Of a stretch of DNA of 41,534 nt, positions 14,505 through 24,009 are shown piece after piece (position 1 is the stretch's first letter; each line of letters opens with the position of its first letter). Source of the stretch: Parachlamydiales bacterium (GTDB lineage: Bacteria > Chlamydiota > Chlamydiia > Chlamydiales > Rhabdochlamydiaceae); contig JAGVMG010000007.1 in NCBI GenBank assembly GCA_020053915.1, positions 1-41,534 of the forward strand. Reading direction: 5' to 3'. Under the pieces are notes generated by a model. The model searched no databases and was not told where the DNA came from. It saw only the letters and a list, made by a program, of their open reading frames with translations. A program made the position numbers and the translations under genes.

Positions 14505-14966
14505 TTAAGCAGTTTCGATTCGGCTAAATTTAATCCCAGCTTTTGTCAACTTCTCTTCAGCAAGCTGAGAAAAAGCGGTTGCTTCAATCGTCACCTTTTT
14601 GGAGAGCTCACCCTGAGATAGAATCTTTAAGCCCCCTAAAGCGCGCCGAGGTGCATACCCTTTTTCTTGTAGTATCTTTAAGTTGACGATGTCGCCATCA
14701 TTAAATATTTCTTCAAGTCGGCCGAGATTAATTGCATAAACATCAGAACGGAATCTTCCATTGGTGAATCCACGGCATGGACTTTTGCGATACAAAGGAA
14801 GTTGTCCCCCTTCATAACCAGGACGGGTTTTATAGCCTTGTCGGGCCTTATCCCCTTTATTTCCTTTTCCGCACGTTTTCCCTTTTTTGGACCCCATACC
14901 ACGACCTAACCGCTTAGCAGTTTTTTTTGGTCGGCATGAGTTAGTCAAAGTAGATAAGGTAATCAT
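14505..14966 (-). CDS. rplO: 50S ribosomal protein L15
   Basis: 153 residues. Basic Gly-rich N-terminus (KRLGRGMGSKKGKTCGKGNKG) and the GGQLPLYRKSPCRGF motif are typical of L15, a late-assembly large-subunit protein. The start overlaps the rpsE stop by four bases. L30 (rpmD), which normally lies between rpsE and rplO, is missing, as in other chlamydiae. Confidence 0.97.
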   Translation of the reverse strand: MITLSTLTNSCRPKKTAKRLGRGMGSKKGKTCGKGNKGDKARQGYKTRPGYEGGQLPLYRKSPCRGFTNGRFRSDVYAINLGRLEEIFNDGDIVNLKILQEKGYAPRRALGGLKILSQGELSKKVTIEATAFSQLAEEKLTKAGIKFSRIETA

Positions 14967-15466
14967 GATCCGAGTCCTCTCAATTCAAATGTCTTCTTGC
15001 GATTGCGCAATCCTGATAACGCTTTAAAAGTAGCACGCACTTGGTTTAGCGGGTTGCTCGATCCATAGCTTTTAGCTACGATATCTTTAATGCCGCCTAA
15101 CTCGAGCACAGAACGCACTTTAGATCCTGCAATCACACCTGTTCCTTCAGGAGCTGGCTTCAGAAGGACACGAGCTCCATCCCATTCAACGACAATTTCA
15201 TGGGGAATCGTTGTGCCTTCCATTTCAAAGGAAAGAACATTTTTGCGAGCAGCTTCAGTTCCTTTACGGATCGCATCGGAGACTTCATTGGCTTTTGCGA
15301 AACCAAACCCAATCCGCCCTTGACCATCTCCAACGACAATCAATGCAGAAAAGCTAAATTTACGTCCGCCTTTTACGACCTTTGAACAGCGATTGATATA
15401 GAGCACTTTGTCTTCAAATTCTGTGCCATAGTCTTCTGTGCGTCGCTTTGCGTCTTGTTTTGTCAT
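14963..15466 (-). CDS. rpsE: 30S ribosomal protein S5
   Basis: 167 residues. LYINRCSKVVKGGRKFSFSA and VGDGQGRIGFGFAKANEV form the double-stranded RNA-binding domain, and VLLKPAPEGTGVIAGSKVRSV follows. S5 lies at the mRNA entry channel and takes part in decoding accuracy. It ends a few bases into rplO. Confidence 0.97.
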   Translation of the reverse strand: MTKQDAKRRTEDYGTEFEDKVLYINRCSKVVKGGRKFSFSALIVVGDGQGRIGFGFAKANEVSDAIRKGTEAARKNVLSFEMEGTTIPHEIVVEWDGARVLLKPAPEGTGVIAGSKVRSVLELGGIKDIVAKSYGSSNPLNQVRATFKALSGLRNRKKTFELRGLGS

Positions 15467-15489
15467 GTGATTATCCTTCGATTATCTGG

Positions 15490-15861
15490 CTAAAATTTTA
15501 AACCTGATTCACGGGCCCCATTAGCGAGCTCGGCAAGAATCCCATGATATTTATGGTGTCCACGATCAAATACAGCACATTGAATGTTTTTAGCTTTTGC
15601 GATTTCAGCAATTTTGATGCCGACCTGACGGGCCGCCTCTTTACTCTTGCGAGCAAATTGCGTTGAGCGAAAATCTTTATGCATTGTGCCAGCACTTGCA
15701 AGTGTAAGGCCTGTCTCATCATCGATGAGTTGAGCGGAAATGTGCACATTGGTTTTGCAAACACAAAGGCGCGGCTTCACAGCACAGCCTCGTACAGCTT
15801 TTCTTACACGCATTGTTCGTCGGTGCCGACGCACATCCCGTTTTTTAGTTTCATTATTCAT
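15490..15861 (-). CDS. rplR: 50S ribosomal protein L18
   Basis: 123 residues. It has RRHRRTMRVRKAVRG at the N-terminus, the PRLCVCKTNVHISAQLIDD strand and the C-terminal DRGHHKYHGILAELANGARESGLKF. L18 binds 5S rRNA in the central protuberance. It lies between rplF and rpsE with short spacers. Confidence 0.97.
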   Translation of the reverse strand: MNNETKKRDVRRHRRTMRVRKAVRGCAVKPRLCVCKTNVHISAQLIDDETGLTLASAGTMHKDFRSTQFARKSKEAARQVGIKIAEIAKAKNIQCAVFDRGHHKYHGILAELANGARESGLKF

Positions 15862-15870
15862 AGTTTACCC

Positions 15871-16419
15871 TTAAGCCGATTTGCCTTTTGCTGCTTTTCC
15901 TGCCTTCTTACGTACAAACTCTTTCTCATAGCGAATCCCTTTGCCTTTATAAGGCTCTGGTGGTTTCATCGCACGCACTGCGGCAGCGAATTGACCAACG
16001 AGATGCTTATCAATGCCTTGAATGACAATAAGAACGCTTTTGTCTACAGTCACATTGAGACCTGTAGGGATTGGCAGATGTGTAGGATGTGAAAAACCTA
16101 ACTGAAGGTCGAGTTTTTGACCTTGCAAAGCTGCACGGTAACCTACTCCAACCAAAGAAAGTCTTTTCTCAAAACCTTTCGTCACGCCAATGATCATATT
16201 ATTAATTAATGCGCGATACAACCCATGGGATGCTCTCGGCATTTCAACACTCTCGTCTTTCATAACGCTGAGTTTCCCATCTTCCACCTTAACTGAAATC
16301 CCTGCGATGACAGGTGCTGTCAATGTCCCTTTTGCACCTTTGACATGAATCTGCCCATCGACAATTTTGACCTCAACCTTATCAGGCATCGGAATTGGAC
16401 TCTTTCCAAGTCGTGACAT
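15871..16419 (-). CDS. rplF: 50S ribosomal protein L6
   Basis: 182 residues. It begins MSRLGKSPIPMPDKVEV and contains two related domains, ending in the signature PEPYKGKGIRYEKEFVRKKAGK. L6 binds the base of the L7/L12 stalk near the factor-binding site. Standard length. Confidence 0.97.
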   Translation of the reverse strand: MSRLGKSPIPMPDKVEVKIVDGQIHVKGAKGTLTAPVIAGISVKVEDGKLSVMKDESVEMPRASHGLYRALINNMIIGVTKGFEKRLSLVGVGYRAALQGQKLDLQLGFSHPTHLPIPTGLNVTVDKSVLIVIQGIDKHLVGQFAAAVRAMKPPEPYKGKGIRYEKEFVRKKAGKAAKGKSA

Positions 16420-16437
16420 GCATTTACCTCTTTTTTG

Positions 16438-16830
16438 CTACCATACAAAGCACAATAATTCCCCACCTACTTTTCGCTGGCGGGCAGTTTCACCGTCTAA
16501 AATTCCACTTGGGGTGGAAATGATTGCAACTCCCAAACCGCCATAAATTCGTGGGATTTTTTTGTACCCAATGTATTTACGAACGGATGAACAAGAAACG
16601 CGTTTTAAACCCTTAATTACAGGATCGCGTCCCTCAGCATATTTTAGAAAAACTCGTGCTTTTCCTTGCTTCTCGTCCACTAAGAATTTGTCAATAAATC
16701 CTTGCTCGTGAAGGACTCGTACAATTTCCATCTTCATTTTGCTCGGTCTAAAATCGACAAAACGATGGCGAGCATCCTTCGCGTTGCGAATTCTAGTCAA
16801 AAGATCTGCTACTGGATCAAATAATGCCAT
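16438..16830 (-). CDS. rpsH: 30S ribosomal protein S8
   Basis: 130 residues. DPVADLLTRIRNAKDARH at the N-terminus and STPSGILDGETARQRKVGGELLCFVW at the C-terminus are typical S8. It binds helix 21 of 16S rRNA. rpsN (S14) is not found between rplE and rpsH, where it lies in E. coli; in chlamydiae S14 is elsewhere. Confidence 0.97.
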   Translation of the reverse strand: MALFDPVADLLTRIRNAKDARHRFVDFRPSKMKMEIVRVLHEQGFIDKFLVDEKQGKARVFLKYAEGRDPVIKGLKRVSCSSVRKYIGYKKIPRIYGGLGVAIISTPSGILDGETARQRKVGGELLCFVW

Positions 16831-16848
16831 ACGTTGAACTCCCTAAAC

Positions 16849-17394
16849 CTATTGTTCTTCGACCATAAATGGGAGCCCAAGCAGCTGTAATAGCGCCAGG
16901 CATTCCTCATCGGATCTAGCTGTCGTGACAAACGTAACGTTCATCCCTTGCGTTCGTTTAACTTTATCAAGATCAATCTCAGGGAAGATTTGCTGTTCTT
17001 CGATGCCTAAGGAATAATTCCCTTGGCCATCGCATTTAAGAGGAAATCCTCGAAAGTCGCGAATACGTGGTGAAACGATATTACAGAGACGATCGAAAAA
17101 ATCATACATTCTCTTTTTTCGGAGCGTAACTTTGATCCCAATTGATTGGCCTTCGCGCAATTTAAAATTAGCCACAGATTTTTTAGCGCGTGTCAAAATT
17201 GGCTTTTGACCAGACAACAAGGTCATCTCGTTTAAGCAATCTTGCAGGGCATTTTTATCTTTGCTGGCCTCAGCAGTTCCCATGCTGATCACAATCTTTT
17301 TCAAAGCTGGGAGCAACATCGCATTAGGATACTTAAATTTCTCCTGAAGCCCCGGCTTAACTACTTCTTTATATTTTTGTTGTAATCTTGACAT
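16849..17394 (-). CDS. rplE: 50S ribosomal protein L5
   Basis: 181 residues. [36 protein letters not shown] and the RDFRGFP motif identify L5, a 5S rRNA-binding protein that contacts the P-site tRNA elbow. Standard length, 15 bp from rplX. Confidence 0.97.
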   Translation of the reverse strand: MSRLQQKYKEVVKPGLQEKFKYPNAMLLPALKKIVISMGTAEASKDKNALQDCLNEMTLLSGQKPILTRAKKSVANFKLREGQSIGIKVTLRKKRMYDFFDRLCNIVSPRIRDFRGFPLKCDGQGNYSLGIEEQQIFPEIDLDKVKRTQGMNVTFVTTARSDEECLALLQLLGLPFMVEEQ

Positions 17395-17409
17395 CGCCTT
17401 AAATCTTCT

Positions 17410-17742
17410 TTAGGATTTTTTGCTTAAACTTCGAAAACTGACTTCTTTACCACCATCTAGGTAATAAAGTTCTTTAGCTCCCGCTTGATTCTGACGCACC
17501 TTAACTTTGATCGCCTTGCCGTCATTGTTGCAAAGGCTGACATTGGAAATATGCACTGGAACTTCCATTTCTAAAATCTCAGCGCCTGGTGCTTTTGTCT
17601 TTCGCTTCGCATGCTTTTTACGAATATTAATCCCTTGAACCAAAACTCTATCTGCATCGCGAGAAATGACATCGCCAGTCTTTCCTTTCTCATTGCCTGC
17701 TATGACAAGAACCTTGTCACCTTTTTTTATCCATTTACTCAT
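17410..17742 (-). CDS. rplX: 50S ribosomal protein L24
   Basis: 110 residues with the N-terminal KOW motif (KKGDKVLVIAGNEKGKTGDV), then INIRKKHAKR and HISNVSLCN. L24 starts large-subunit assembly at the 5' end of 23S rRNA. Confidence 0.97.
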   Translation of the reverse strand: MSKWIKKGDKVLVIAGNEKGKTGDVISRDADRVLVQGINIRKKHAKRKTKAPGAEILEMEVPVHISNVSLCNNDGKAIKVKVRQNQAGAKELYYLDGGKEVSFRSLSKKS

Positions 17743-17760
17743 GATCTTTACTAAAGCTCC

Positions 17761-18129
17761 CTAAATGACTTCTGGTGCAAGTGAACTGATCTTAACAAAG
17801 CCACACTCGCGCACTTCTCTAGCAACTGGGCCAAAAATACGCGTTCCTTTCGGATTGTCTTTATCATCGATCAACACACAACTGTTATCATAGAAACGCA
17901 ACAACGAGCCATCTGCTCTGCGCACATAACTTTTCGTGCGAACAATCACTGCTCTAACGACATCGCCTTTCTTAACACTGCCTTTAGAGTCAGCATCTTT
18001 TACGGAGCAAATGATGATGTCGCCCACATGAGCGTATTTTCTTTTAGAGCCTTTTAAGACTTTAAAACACTTAACTCGTTTTGCCCCGGTGTTGTCGGCA
18101 ACTTCTAGTTCTGATTCTTGTTGGATCAT
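17761..18129 (-). CDS. rplN: 50S ribosomal protein L14
   Basis: 122 residues. It begins [19 protein letters not shown] and ends [24 protein letters not shown], both diagnostic of L14, which forms an intersubunit bridge and binds RsfS. The gene runs in the usual rpsQ-rplN-rplX order. Confidence 0.97.
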   Translation of the reverse strand: MIQQESELEVADNTGAKRVKCFKVLKGSKRKYAHVGDIIICSVKDADSKGSVKKGDVVRAVIVRTKSYVRRADGSLLRFYDNSCVLIDDKDNPKGTRIFGPVAREVRECGFVKISSLAPEVI

Positions 18130-18144
18130 GACTTTCTGGTATCC

Positions 18145-18399
18145 TTATGTGACGATTTCTAACACACGCCAACGTTTCAATTTTGATATTGGGCGTGTCT
18201 CTTGTATACGTACGCGCTGTCCCACTTGAATGTTATCTAACTCCGTATGGGCATAATATTTCTTCCCACGGATGACCACTTTTTCAAATTGAGGGTGTCT
18301 GAATTTTCTATCCACCTTAACAGTCACAGTTTTATTCATCTTATTAGAGACGACTACACCTTCTCTAATTTTGCGTGTTCCACGCTCTTCGTTTTTCAT
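18145..18399 (-). CDS. rpsQ: 30S ribosomal protein S17
   Basis: 84 residues from the ATG at 18399, chosen because GAGGA lies just upstream and the gene then follows rpmC by 7 bp; an earlier in-frame start at 18426 would overlap rpm[19 protein letters not shown] and the [18 protein letters not shown] strand are the OB fold of S17, a primary 16S rRNA binder. Confidence 0.94.
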   Translation of the reverse strand: MKNEERGTRKIREGVVVSNKMNKTVTVKVDRKFRHPQFEKVVIRGKKYYAHTELDNIQVGQRVRIQETRPISKLKRWRVLEIVT

Positions 18400-18406
18400 A
18401 ATGTCC

Positions 18407-18613
18407 TCAATTTGTAACTGATCCACCTTTCTGACGAAGAAATGTCAACACTCGAGCACGGTCACGCTTTTTAGCACGCATTAAGTGTGGTTTCTCACTC
18501 TTCTTCGTTAACTTGAACTCGTTCTTTAACTGAAAGAGATCTTTGGATAGCTCCAGGTAGTTCTCTTTTAGCTCTTCGACGGATCGCTCTTTAAATTCGC
18601 TTGTCTTTGCCAT
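18407..18613 (-). CDS. rpmC: 50S ribosomal protein L29
   Basis: 68 residues with two helices: [20 protein letters not shown] and [19 protein letters not shown]29 lies at the polypeptide exit and helps dock trigger factor and SRP. The sequence is in the expected place between rplP and rpsQ. Confidence 0.94.
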   Translation of the reverse strand: MAKTSEFKERSVEELKENYLELSKDLFQLKNEFKLTKKSEKPHLMRAKKRDRARVLTFLRQKGGSVTN

Positions 18614-18624
18614 GGTTTCCCCTT

Positions 18625-19044
18625 CTAGACTCTTTCTACACGTTCAACGAAACGGGTTTTAATTCCCAATTTAGCAGCAGCTCTACGAAGAGCATTTTGC
18701 GCCATTTCTCGAGGAACACCGGCTACCTCAAACATCACCCGACCTGGACGCACTACAGCCACCCAATGATCAGGAGCGCCTTTACCTTTACCCATTCGAG
18801 TTTCGGCAGGCTTCTTAGAAACCGACTTGTCTGGGAAAATGCGAATCCAAACTTTTCCACGACGGTTAAAATATCTGTTAATTGCGACACGGCACGCTTC
18901 GATTTGATGGTTGGTTACCCGGCCACGCTCTAGTGCTTGCATGCCAAATTCACCGAAGTCGATAAAGGTTGCAGCTTTGCTTATACCACGCTGCTGGCCC
19001 TTCTGCATTTTTCGGAATTTTACGCGTACTGGCATTAAGGCCAT
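18625..19044 (-). CDS. rplP: 50S ribosomal protein L16
   Basis: 139 residues. [43 protein letters not shown] (split as seen near residues 60-85) and the [17 protein letters not shown] region identify L16, which positions the A-site tRNA. It starts 4 bp after the rpsC stop. Confidence 0.97.
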   Translation of the reverse strand: MALMPVRVKFRKMQKGQQRGISKAATFIDFGEFGMQALERGRVTNHQIEACRVAINRYFNRRGKVWIRIFPDKSVSKKPAETRMGKGKGAPDHWVAVVRPGRVMFEVAGVPREMAQNALRRAAAKLGIKTRFVERVERV

Positions 19045-19048
19045 AAAC

Positions 19049-19696
19049 TTAGCCTCCTACAGCTCGATTTAATGTTTCTTCACCTTTATTAATCCAAACT
19101 TTTACACCAATGGAACCGTATGTCGTCTCAGCGCGGCCCATTGCATAATCGATTTCAGCACGTAGGGTGTGTAGCGGAATTCGTCCTTCTTTATACCATT
19201 CAGTTCTCGCAATTTCAGCTCCGCCAATACGACCGGAGATCTGTACTTTAATCCCAGCTGCGCCTGCGTCCATCGTTGCTTGCATCGATTTTTTCATCAC
19301 TCGTCTGAAAGGAACGCGGCGTTCTAATTGCTTTGCAATTCCATCAGCGACTAGTTTTGCATCTAAATCTGGACGTTTAATCTCTTCAACTTCGATCCAG
19401 ATATCTTTTCCAGTGAGTTTCTTTAGCTCTTGCTTAAGGACATCAATTTCTGCCCCTTTTTTTCCAATAACAAGACCTGGTCTAGCCGTATGGATCGTCA
19501 CTTCAATTTTTCCGCTCATGCGTTTAATCAAGAGTAGTGATGTTCCAGCGCAGCAAGGTTTGGACATTAAGTATTTTCGTATCACTTGGTCTTCGCCGAG
19601 CAAATTCCCGAACTCTTGCTTATTGGCGTACCATACAGAGCGCCATTTCTTGTTACGGATTAACCTAAATCCAATTGGGGATGTCTTCTGTCCCAT
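19049..19696 (-). CDS. rpsC: 30S ribosomal protein S3
   Basis: 215 residues. It begins [18 protein letters not shown], has the KH domain ([18 protein letters not shown]) and the C-terminal domain [20 protein letters not shown]3 forms part of the mRNA entry helicase. Standard length. Confidence 0.97.
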   Translation of the reverse strand: MGQKTSPIGFRLIRNKKWRSVWYANKQEFGNLLGEDQVIRKYLMSKPCCAGTSLLLIKRMSGKIEVTIHTARPGLVIGKKGAEIDVLKQELKKLTGKDIWIEVEEIKRPDLDAKLVADGIAKQLERRVPFRRVMKKSMQATMDAGAAGIKVQISGRIGGAEIARTEWYKEGRIPLHTLRAEIDYAMGRAETTYGSIGVKVWINKGEETLNRAVGG

Positions 19697-19713
19697 TGTT
19701 TCTCCTACTTAAG

Positions 19714-20049
19714 TTATTGTGCTGCGACCACGATCGTAAAATGACTGGTTCGTTTCATCACAGGTGCGCTGCCGCCTCTGTTTTTAGGCTTGGCGCGCTT
19801 CATCACAGGACCTGCATCGACACGAACTTCCTGCACTTTCAAGTCGCCTCGTTGTACATTGAGTTGTGTTTCAGCATTAGCAACCGCTGTATCCAACGTT
19901 TTCTTCAGTAATCTGCCAGCCCGTAGCTTGCAATACATCAACTGAATATTTGCTTCTTCCACACTACGTCCACGAATTAGGTCTGCAGCAAGCCTTGCTT
20001 TACGCGGGCTAATACGAACATATTTTGTACTTGATTTTGCAGTTTGCAT
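19714..20049 (-). CDS. rplV: 50S ribosomal protein L22
   Basis: 111 residues. It contains YVRISPRKARLAADLIRG and the loop region RAKPKNRGGSAPVMKRTSH, which extends into the exit tunnel and is the site of macrolide resistance changes in other bacteria. It lies between rpsS and rpsC. Confidence 0.97.
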   Translation of the reverse strand: MQTAKSSTKYVRISPRKARLAADLIRGRSVEEANIQLMYCKLRAGRLLKKTLDTAVANAETQLNVQRGDLKVQEVRVDAGPVMKRAKPKNRGGSAPVMKRTSHFTIVVAAQ

Positions 20050-20055
20050 AATCTC

Positions 20056-20385
20056 TTATCCTTTTGGTCCTGAACTAGGTTTTCCACCACCCGCAGCTCC
20101 GCCTGACGGCGCTGATTCGGCAACTTTCTTAGATCCATGTCCTTTAAACACACGCGTTGGAGAAAACTCTCCAAGACGGTGACCGACCATATTTTCAGAA
20201 ACGAAAACAGTGATAAATTTCTTACCATTATAGACATCAAATGTGAGTCCAACCATTTCAGGAAGGATCATCGAACGTCGCGACCAAGTTTTGATCGTTT
20301 TTTTAATGCCAGATTTCGTTTGCTTTGTGATCTTATCAAAAAGATGATGGTCAACAAATGGACCTTTTCTTAACGATCTTCCCAT
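20056..20385 (-). CDS. rpsS: 30S ribosomal protein S19
   Basis: 109 residues. It begins [19 protein letters not shown] and contains [24 protein letters not shown], typical of S19, which forms part of the small-subunit head. About 18 additional C-terminal residues, rich in Gly, Ser and Pro, are not usual in E. coli S19 (92 residues). Confidence 0.97.
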   Translation of the reverse strand: MGRSLRKGPFVDHHLFDKITKQTKSGIKKTIKTWSRRSMILPEMVGLTFDVYNGKKFITVFVSENMVGHRLGEFSPTRVFKGHGSKKVAESAPSGGAAGGGKPSSGPKG

Positions 20386-20398
20386 AATTACTCAGCCT

Positions 20399-21241
20399 CT
20401 ACTTCCTGCGATCTTTAACGATCATTTTGTTAGACTTGCGTTTAGATCTTGTACGGAACCCTTTTGTATACATTGCCCATGGAGTTTGCGGCAGGTATCC
20501 GTTATGTTTACCTTCGCCACCACCGTGCGGGTGATCGACCGGGTTCATCGCTGTACCACGTACTGTGGGTCTAATCCCTTTCCAACGGCTTCTTCCCGCT
20601 TTCCCTTCCACGCGCAAATTGCGCTCTGGATTAGAAACAGAACCGAATGTGGCTTTACAATCTTCATTGATCAGTCGCATTTCGCCGGAAGGCATTTTAA
20701 GAGTTGCATACCCATTGCTTCGCGCCATCAACTGAGCAGATAGCCCAGCAGATCTTACGAGCTGTGCACCTTTACCTGGATACACTTCCACGTTATGAAT
20801 CGTTGATCCAATCGGCATACACTTAAGCCGCATGCTGCATCCCACGTTAAATGGACCTTCGTCATCAGTAATGACTCGGTCGCCAGCTTTAATCCCTTGA
20901 GGAGCAATAATGTAGCGTTTTTCACCATCTGCGTAATTCAGAAGAGCGATGTGCGCTGTACGGTTTGGATCGTATTCGACAGAAGCGACTCGCGCCTCAA
21001 CTTTTTCTTTATCTCGCTTGAAGTCGATCAATCGGTAGAATCTCTTATGTCCACCACCCTTATGTCGGCACGTAATATGCCCATGGTGGTTTCTTCCGTT
21101 TGTGCGTCGTTTTTTTACAAGCAATGATTTTTCAGGCTTAACGGACGCTCTTTTCTTTTCCCCAACGCGAGTTAGCTCATCATGTGTTGTCAGAATGAGA
21201 TGCCGTTGACCTGCAGTAATCGGACGATATTGTTTTAACAT
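20399..21241 (-). CDS. rplB: 50S ribosomal protein L2
   Basis: 280 residues. [20 protein letters not shown] at the N-terminus and [17 protein letters not shown] near the C-terminus, which includes the conserved histidine close to the peptidyl-transferase centre, identify L2. Standard length. Confidence 0.98.
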   Translation of the reverse strand: MLKQYRPITAGQRHLILTTHDELTRVGEKKRASVKPEKSLLVKKRRTNGRNHHGHITCRHKGGGHKRFYRLIDFKRDKEKVEARVASVEYDPNRTAHIALLNYADGEKRYIIAPQGIKAGDRVITDDEGPFNVGCSMRLKCMPIGSTIHNVEVYPGKGAQLVRSAGLSAQLMARSNGYATLKMPSGEMRLINEDCKATFGSVSNPERNLRVEGKAGRSRWKGIRPTVRGTAMNPVDHPHGGGEGKHNGYLPQTPWAMYTKGFRTRSKRKSNKMIVKDRRK

Positions 21242-21258
21242 AGTTTCAGGTCTCCTGA

Positions 21259-21597
21259 TTAAACATTACTTTCGATGCTGTCACCAGCTTCTAACGAGAC
21301 GATCGCTTTTTTGAAACCAGCTCGCATTCCCTTACGACCTCGCATCCGGCGCTCTTTAGGCATGACATTTATCGTATTGACGCTGACAACTTTGATCTTC
21401 TTTTCAGCGTAGATTTCTTCAATTGCGCCAGCAATTTCTCGTTTATTCGCTTTTTTGTCGACGATAAACACATATTTTGGTGTATCGCAGGCCTTAACAC
21501 AAGGATTGCTGCTGTTAAACTGCAATTGCTCCATCACTTGAGCTTTTTCTGTGATGTGTCGAGATTTAATGATGTCAAATGGGCTTTTTCGTTGCAT
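21259..21597 (-). CDS. rplW: 50S ribosomal protein L23
   Basis: 112 residues. [20 protein letters not shown], then [20 protein letters not shown] and [16 protein letters not shown], are typical of L23, the trigger-factor and SRP docking site at the tunnel exit. It starts 3 bp after the rplD stop. Confidence 0.96.
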   Translation of the reverse strand: MQRKSPFDIIKSRHITEKAQVMEQLQFNSSNPCVKACDTPKYVFIVDKKANKREIAGAIEEIYAEKKIKVVSVNTINVMPKERRMRGRKGMRAGFKKAIVSLEAGDSIESNV

Positions 21598-21600
21598 AAT

Positions 21601-22275
21601 TTACGCTTGCCCTCCTAGTAACACTTTGAGTTGATCCAATGCAGACTCCATGATGACGATATCATGGTTCACAGCAATGTCATATCCACTGACGTTCGGC
21701 ATGAACATAAATCCACTTTTGGGAATATTATTAAGGCTTAAGACGAACGTTTCAAATTTCGCAGTAGAAGCAACTTCTTTAGCGCTTTCCGCTAATTGCT
21801 CTCCTAGAAACAAAACGCGCTTACCTTCCAGCTCTCGACTTTTGAGGAAGTTTGCTAGAATTTTCGTCTTTGGCTCTTTGATGTCTTCAAATTGAAGCAC
21901 ATGAACGCGAGCACCTTGAATTTTTTCAGTAATTAAATGGCGAATCGCAGCGCGTTTCTCTTTGCGATTAATGCGCACATGCTGATCAAATTTTGGTCTT
22001 GGTGCATGCACACGTCCGCCCCCTTTATACTGAGGAGAACCGAGATACCCTTGACGCGCACGTCCAGTCCCTTTTTGAGGATGGGGCTTTTTCCCGCTAT
22101 GATTAACCTCTGCACGGGTTTTGGTATTAGCTGACCACTGGCGTGCATTCGCTCGCAACGCAACAAGATAGTCCTTGATCATTTGTGAGTTTGCTGATGC
22201 TTTCAGCAACTCGTCGTCAATGGCAACTTGCCCGACTTCTTGACCCGCTAGATTGTATTTTTTAAGAACAGCCAC
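21601..22275 (-). CDS. rplD: 50S ribosomal protein L4
   Basis: 224 residues. TRAEVNHSGKKPHPQKGTGR, RQGYLGSPQYKGGGRVHAPRP form the extended loop that reaches the exit tunnel; the globular part follows. In E. coli L4 also represses its own operon, but no matching leader is recognisable here. Confidence 0.97.
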   Translation of the reverse strand: MAVLKKYNLAGQEVGQVAIDDELLKASANSQMIKDYLVALRANARQWSANTKTRAEVNHSGKKPHPQKGTGRARQGYLGSPQYKGGGRVHAPRPKFDQHVRINRKEKRAAIRHLITEKIQGARVHVLQFEDIKEPKTKILANFLKSRELEGKRVLFLGEQLAESAKEVASTAKFETFVLSLNNIPKSGFMFMPNVSGYDIAVNHDIVIMESALDQLKVLLGGQA

Positions 22276-22298
22276 AGCTCACTCCTAAAACGACTGAT

Positions 22299-22937
22299 TT
22301 ATTTTTTAATTGCTTTTGTGACGTACACAAGTCCGCCGCGCGCACCTGGAATCGCCCCTTCGACGATCATCACTTGCTTCTCTTCATCTACTCGTACGAC
22401 TCGCAAATTCTGCGTCGTGACATTTTCTCCGCCCATACGGCCTGCTTTTTTCTGTCCTGGTAAACAGCGTCCTGGTGTCGATCGCATCCCTGTAGAACCC
22501 CCATGACGGTGAAAGCCAGATCCATGCGCAGCAGGACCACCCGCGAAGTTGTGTCTCTTCATGACACCCTGGTAACCTTTACCTTTTGACATGCCGGCTA
22601 CATCAACGAACTTCGCATCCGCAAATTGCGCGACGCTCACTTCTTGACCTAACTGAAATTCTTCCGCATTCTTGACGCGTGTTTCAACCAGCTTCTGACG
22701 TGGCTCGATACCTGCTTTCGCAAAGTGCCCACGCATTGGCTTTGTGACATTTCTAACCTTTGGAGCCGTTACTTTGATTGCCGCGACTTGCACAGCTTCA
22801 TACCCGTCTGTCTCTTTTCGCTTCACTTGAGAGATCATGTTCGGCTCTGCAGAAATTACAGTGCAGACGACGCGGTTACCTTTCTCATCGAATAGGTGTG
22901 TCATCCCCAATTTTTTTCCCATGAATTTCAGAGTCAT
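22299..22937 (-). CDS. rplC: 50S ribosomal protein L3
   Basis: 212 residues from the ATG at 22937, chosen because AAAGGA stands 6 bp upstream and the protein then begins MTLKFMGKKLGMTHLFDEKG like other L3 proteins; an earlier in-frame start would add about 20 unrelated residues. FAGGPAAHGSGFHRHGGSTG, then PGRCLPGQKKAGRMGGENVT, is the L3 core loop near the peptidyl-transferase centre. It is the first gene of the operon here; rpsJ is not upstream. Confidence 0.95.
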   Translation of the reverse strand: MTLKFMGKKLGMTHLFDEKGNRVVCTVISAEPNMISQVKRKETDGYEAVQVAAIKVTAPKVRNVTKPMRGHFAKAGIEPRQKLVETRVKNAEEFQLGQEVSVAQFADAKFVDVAGMSKGKGYQGVMKRHNFAGGPAAHGSGFHRHGGSTGMRSTPGRCLPGQKKAGRMGGENVTTQNLRVVRVDEEKQVMIVEGAIPGARGGLVYVTKAIKK

Positions 22938-23031
22938 ATCTTTTCCTTTAATCAAATTATCGCTGTGATTTTTCTCTATTGAAATGCCGTAGGGCACCTA
23001 TGAATAAGAGCAATACTAGACAGCGACAAGT

Positions 23032-23037
23032 AGTATA
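23032..23037 (-). promoter_or_regulatory. Possible -10 element for the ribosomal operon
   Basis: TATACT on the minus strand lies about 95 bp before rplC, in a 263-bp gene-free gap (22938-23200). No good -35 hexamer is found at the right distance, and other placements are possible. The gap also contains a 6-bp stem at 23075-23091. Confidence 0.25.
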
Positions 23038-23200
23038 CGTGCAATTGAGAACGCTTCGTACTTGCTTGTTCGTCAGCCTTGTTTTAAGGCTAAGCAGAGA
23101 GGCTATCAAAATTCTTGATTTTCACACAACGGAAATTTCGCCGCGGGCGTTTTATTTATTTTGCCCCTCTATGAGAAAGAGCCGCAATAAAACAATATGT

Positions 23201-23308
23201 TTACACAACACTTCGATGAGAAACCCAGGTTATTGCGATCAGCGTTAGAACCAAACTGGTCATGAAAATGATCAGAAGCCATTCACGCAGTGCAAGTTTT
23301 TTTTTCAT
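23201..23308 (-). CDS. Small membrane peptide, 35 residues
   Basis: The ATG overlaps the stop of the preceding gene as ATGA, so translation is coupled. The peptide starts MKKKLALREW, has one hydrophobic helix (WLLIIFMTSLVLTLIAITWV, residues 10-29) and ends SHRSVV. The basic N-terminus suggests the helix is anchored with its N-terminus in the cytoplasm. It is the last gene of the Inc-like cluster before the ribosomal operon. The function is unknown. It is too short for family recognition, and the evidence for it is the overlap, the sensible membrane pattern and its conservation-like start. Confidence 0.55.
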   Translation of the reverse strand: MKKKLALREWLLIIFMTSLVLTLIAITWVSHRSVV

Positions 23309-24009
23309 GCAGCGCCATGCGCAGGAGTAATCCCCAGCAACTGATCTACTTTTCTCTGCAACTCTGCCCAGTGACCTTTTACAAAAAAACTATAGGCAAA
23401 AGAGCTTAACCAAAGAACGCACCCGACCCCTAATATCCCGCTGAGAACAGCTTTACTAGCTGCACTCGAAGCGATCAAGACTGCCCAGGTGCACAAGGCC
23501 ACATTTGCAGCGACCAAAAGAAGTTTAGCATTCTGCTTTTGCTCTAGCCCCTCCCTAGCAGCGCCTGGCTGAACAACCTTTATTTTACTCGCAATTTTGA
23601 ATGAGCTTTCGAGCCCTCTTTTAATACTCAATGCAGCCAAAAACGCCGTGCAGCCATAGGCTACTTTCCACACCGTGACTGCATACGCTCCCAATGCACA
23701 GATCTCAGCTCGATGGCACCAGCCTAAAAAATAATATATAGAACCAACAAATGAGATCAAATCGCGAAAGACACGTTCTCCTGCTTTCGCTGCTGTACGG
23801 CGGGCCGCATCTGACATATCCTGAACTCTGGCCGCCTGATTCCAGACCTCAACACTCTTCTTAAAACACCACAGAGAGACGGCACTGCAGAACGCATACG
23901 TACCGCCCATGCCCCATCCTGACTGATTAACCAACCAGTCTATACTCTCGTTTTGCGAATCATTGGCAACGTTGACACTGATAGATGGATTTGATAGAGC
24001 TATTTTCAT
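23305..24009 (-). CDS. Putative inclusion-membrane (Inc-like) protein
   Basis: 234 residues with no family motif. Long hydrophobic segments occur at about 100-127 (ICALGAYAVTVWKVAYGCTA) and as a closely spaced pair at about 163-212 (LLLVAANVALCTWAVLIASS and AVLSGILGVGCVLWLSSFAY), separated by a short turn. That paired (bilobed) hydrophobic region without a Sec signal is the hallmark of chlamydial Inc proteins, which are secreted by type III and sit in the inclusion membrane. It starts with a 4-bp overlap with the upstream kinase-like gene and lies where C. trachomatis has CT529 (Cap1). The assignment is by topology and position; another membrane protein is possible. Confidence 0.5.
   Translation of the reverse strand: MKIALSNPSISVNVANDSQNESIDWLVNQSGWGMGGTYAFCSAVSLWCFKKSVEVWNQAARVQDMSDAARRTAAKAGERVFRDLISFVGSIYYFLGWCHRAEICALGAYAVTVWKVAYGCTAFLAALSIKRGLESSFKIASKIKVVQPGAAREGLEQKQNAKLLLVAANVALCTWAVLIASSAASKAVLSGILGVGCVLWLSSFAYSFFVKGHWAELQRKVDQLLGITPAHGAA

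Noticed and set aside
14505-15466. Loss of rpmD, rpmJ, adk, map and infA from the ribosomal operon as a novelty
   Set aside because: This arrangement is usual for Chlamydiota and is not a rearrangement specific to this genome.
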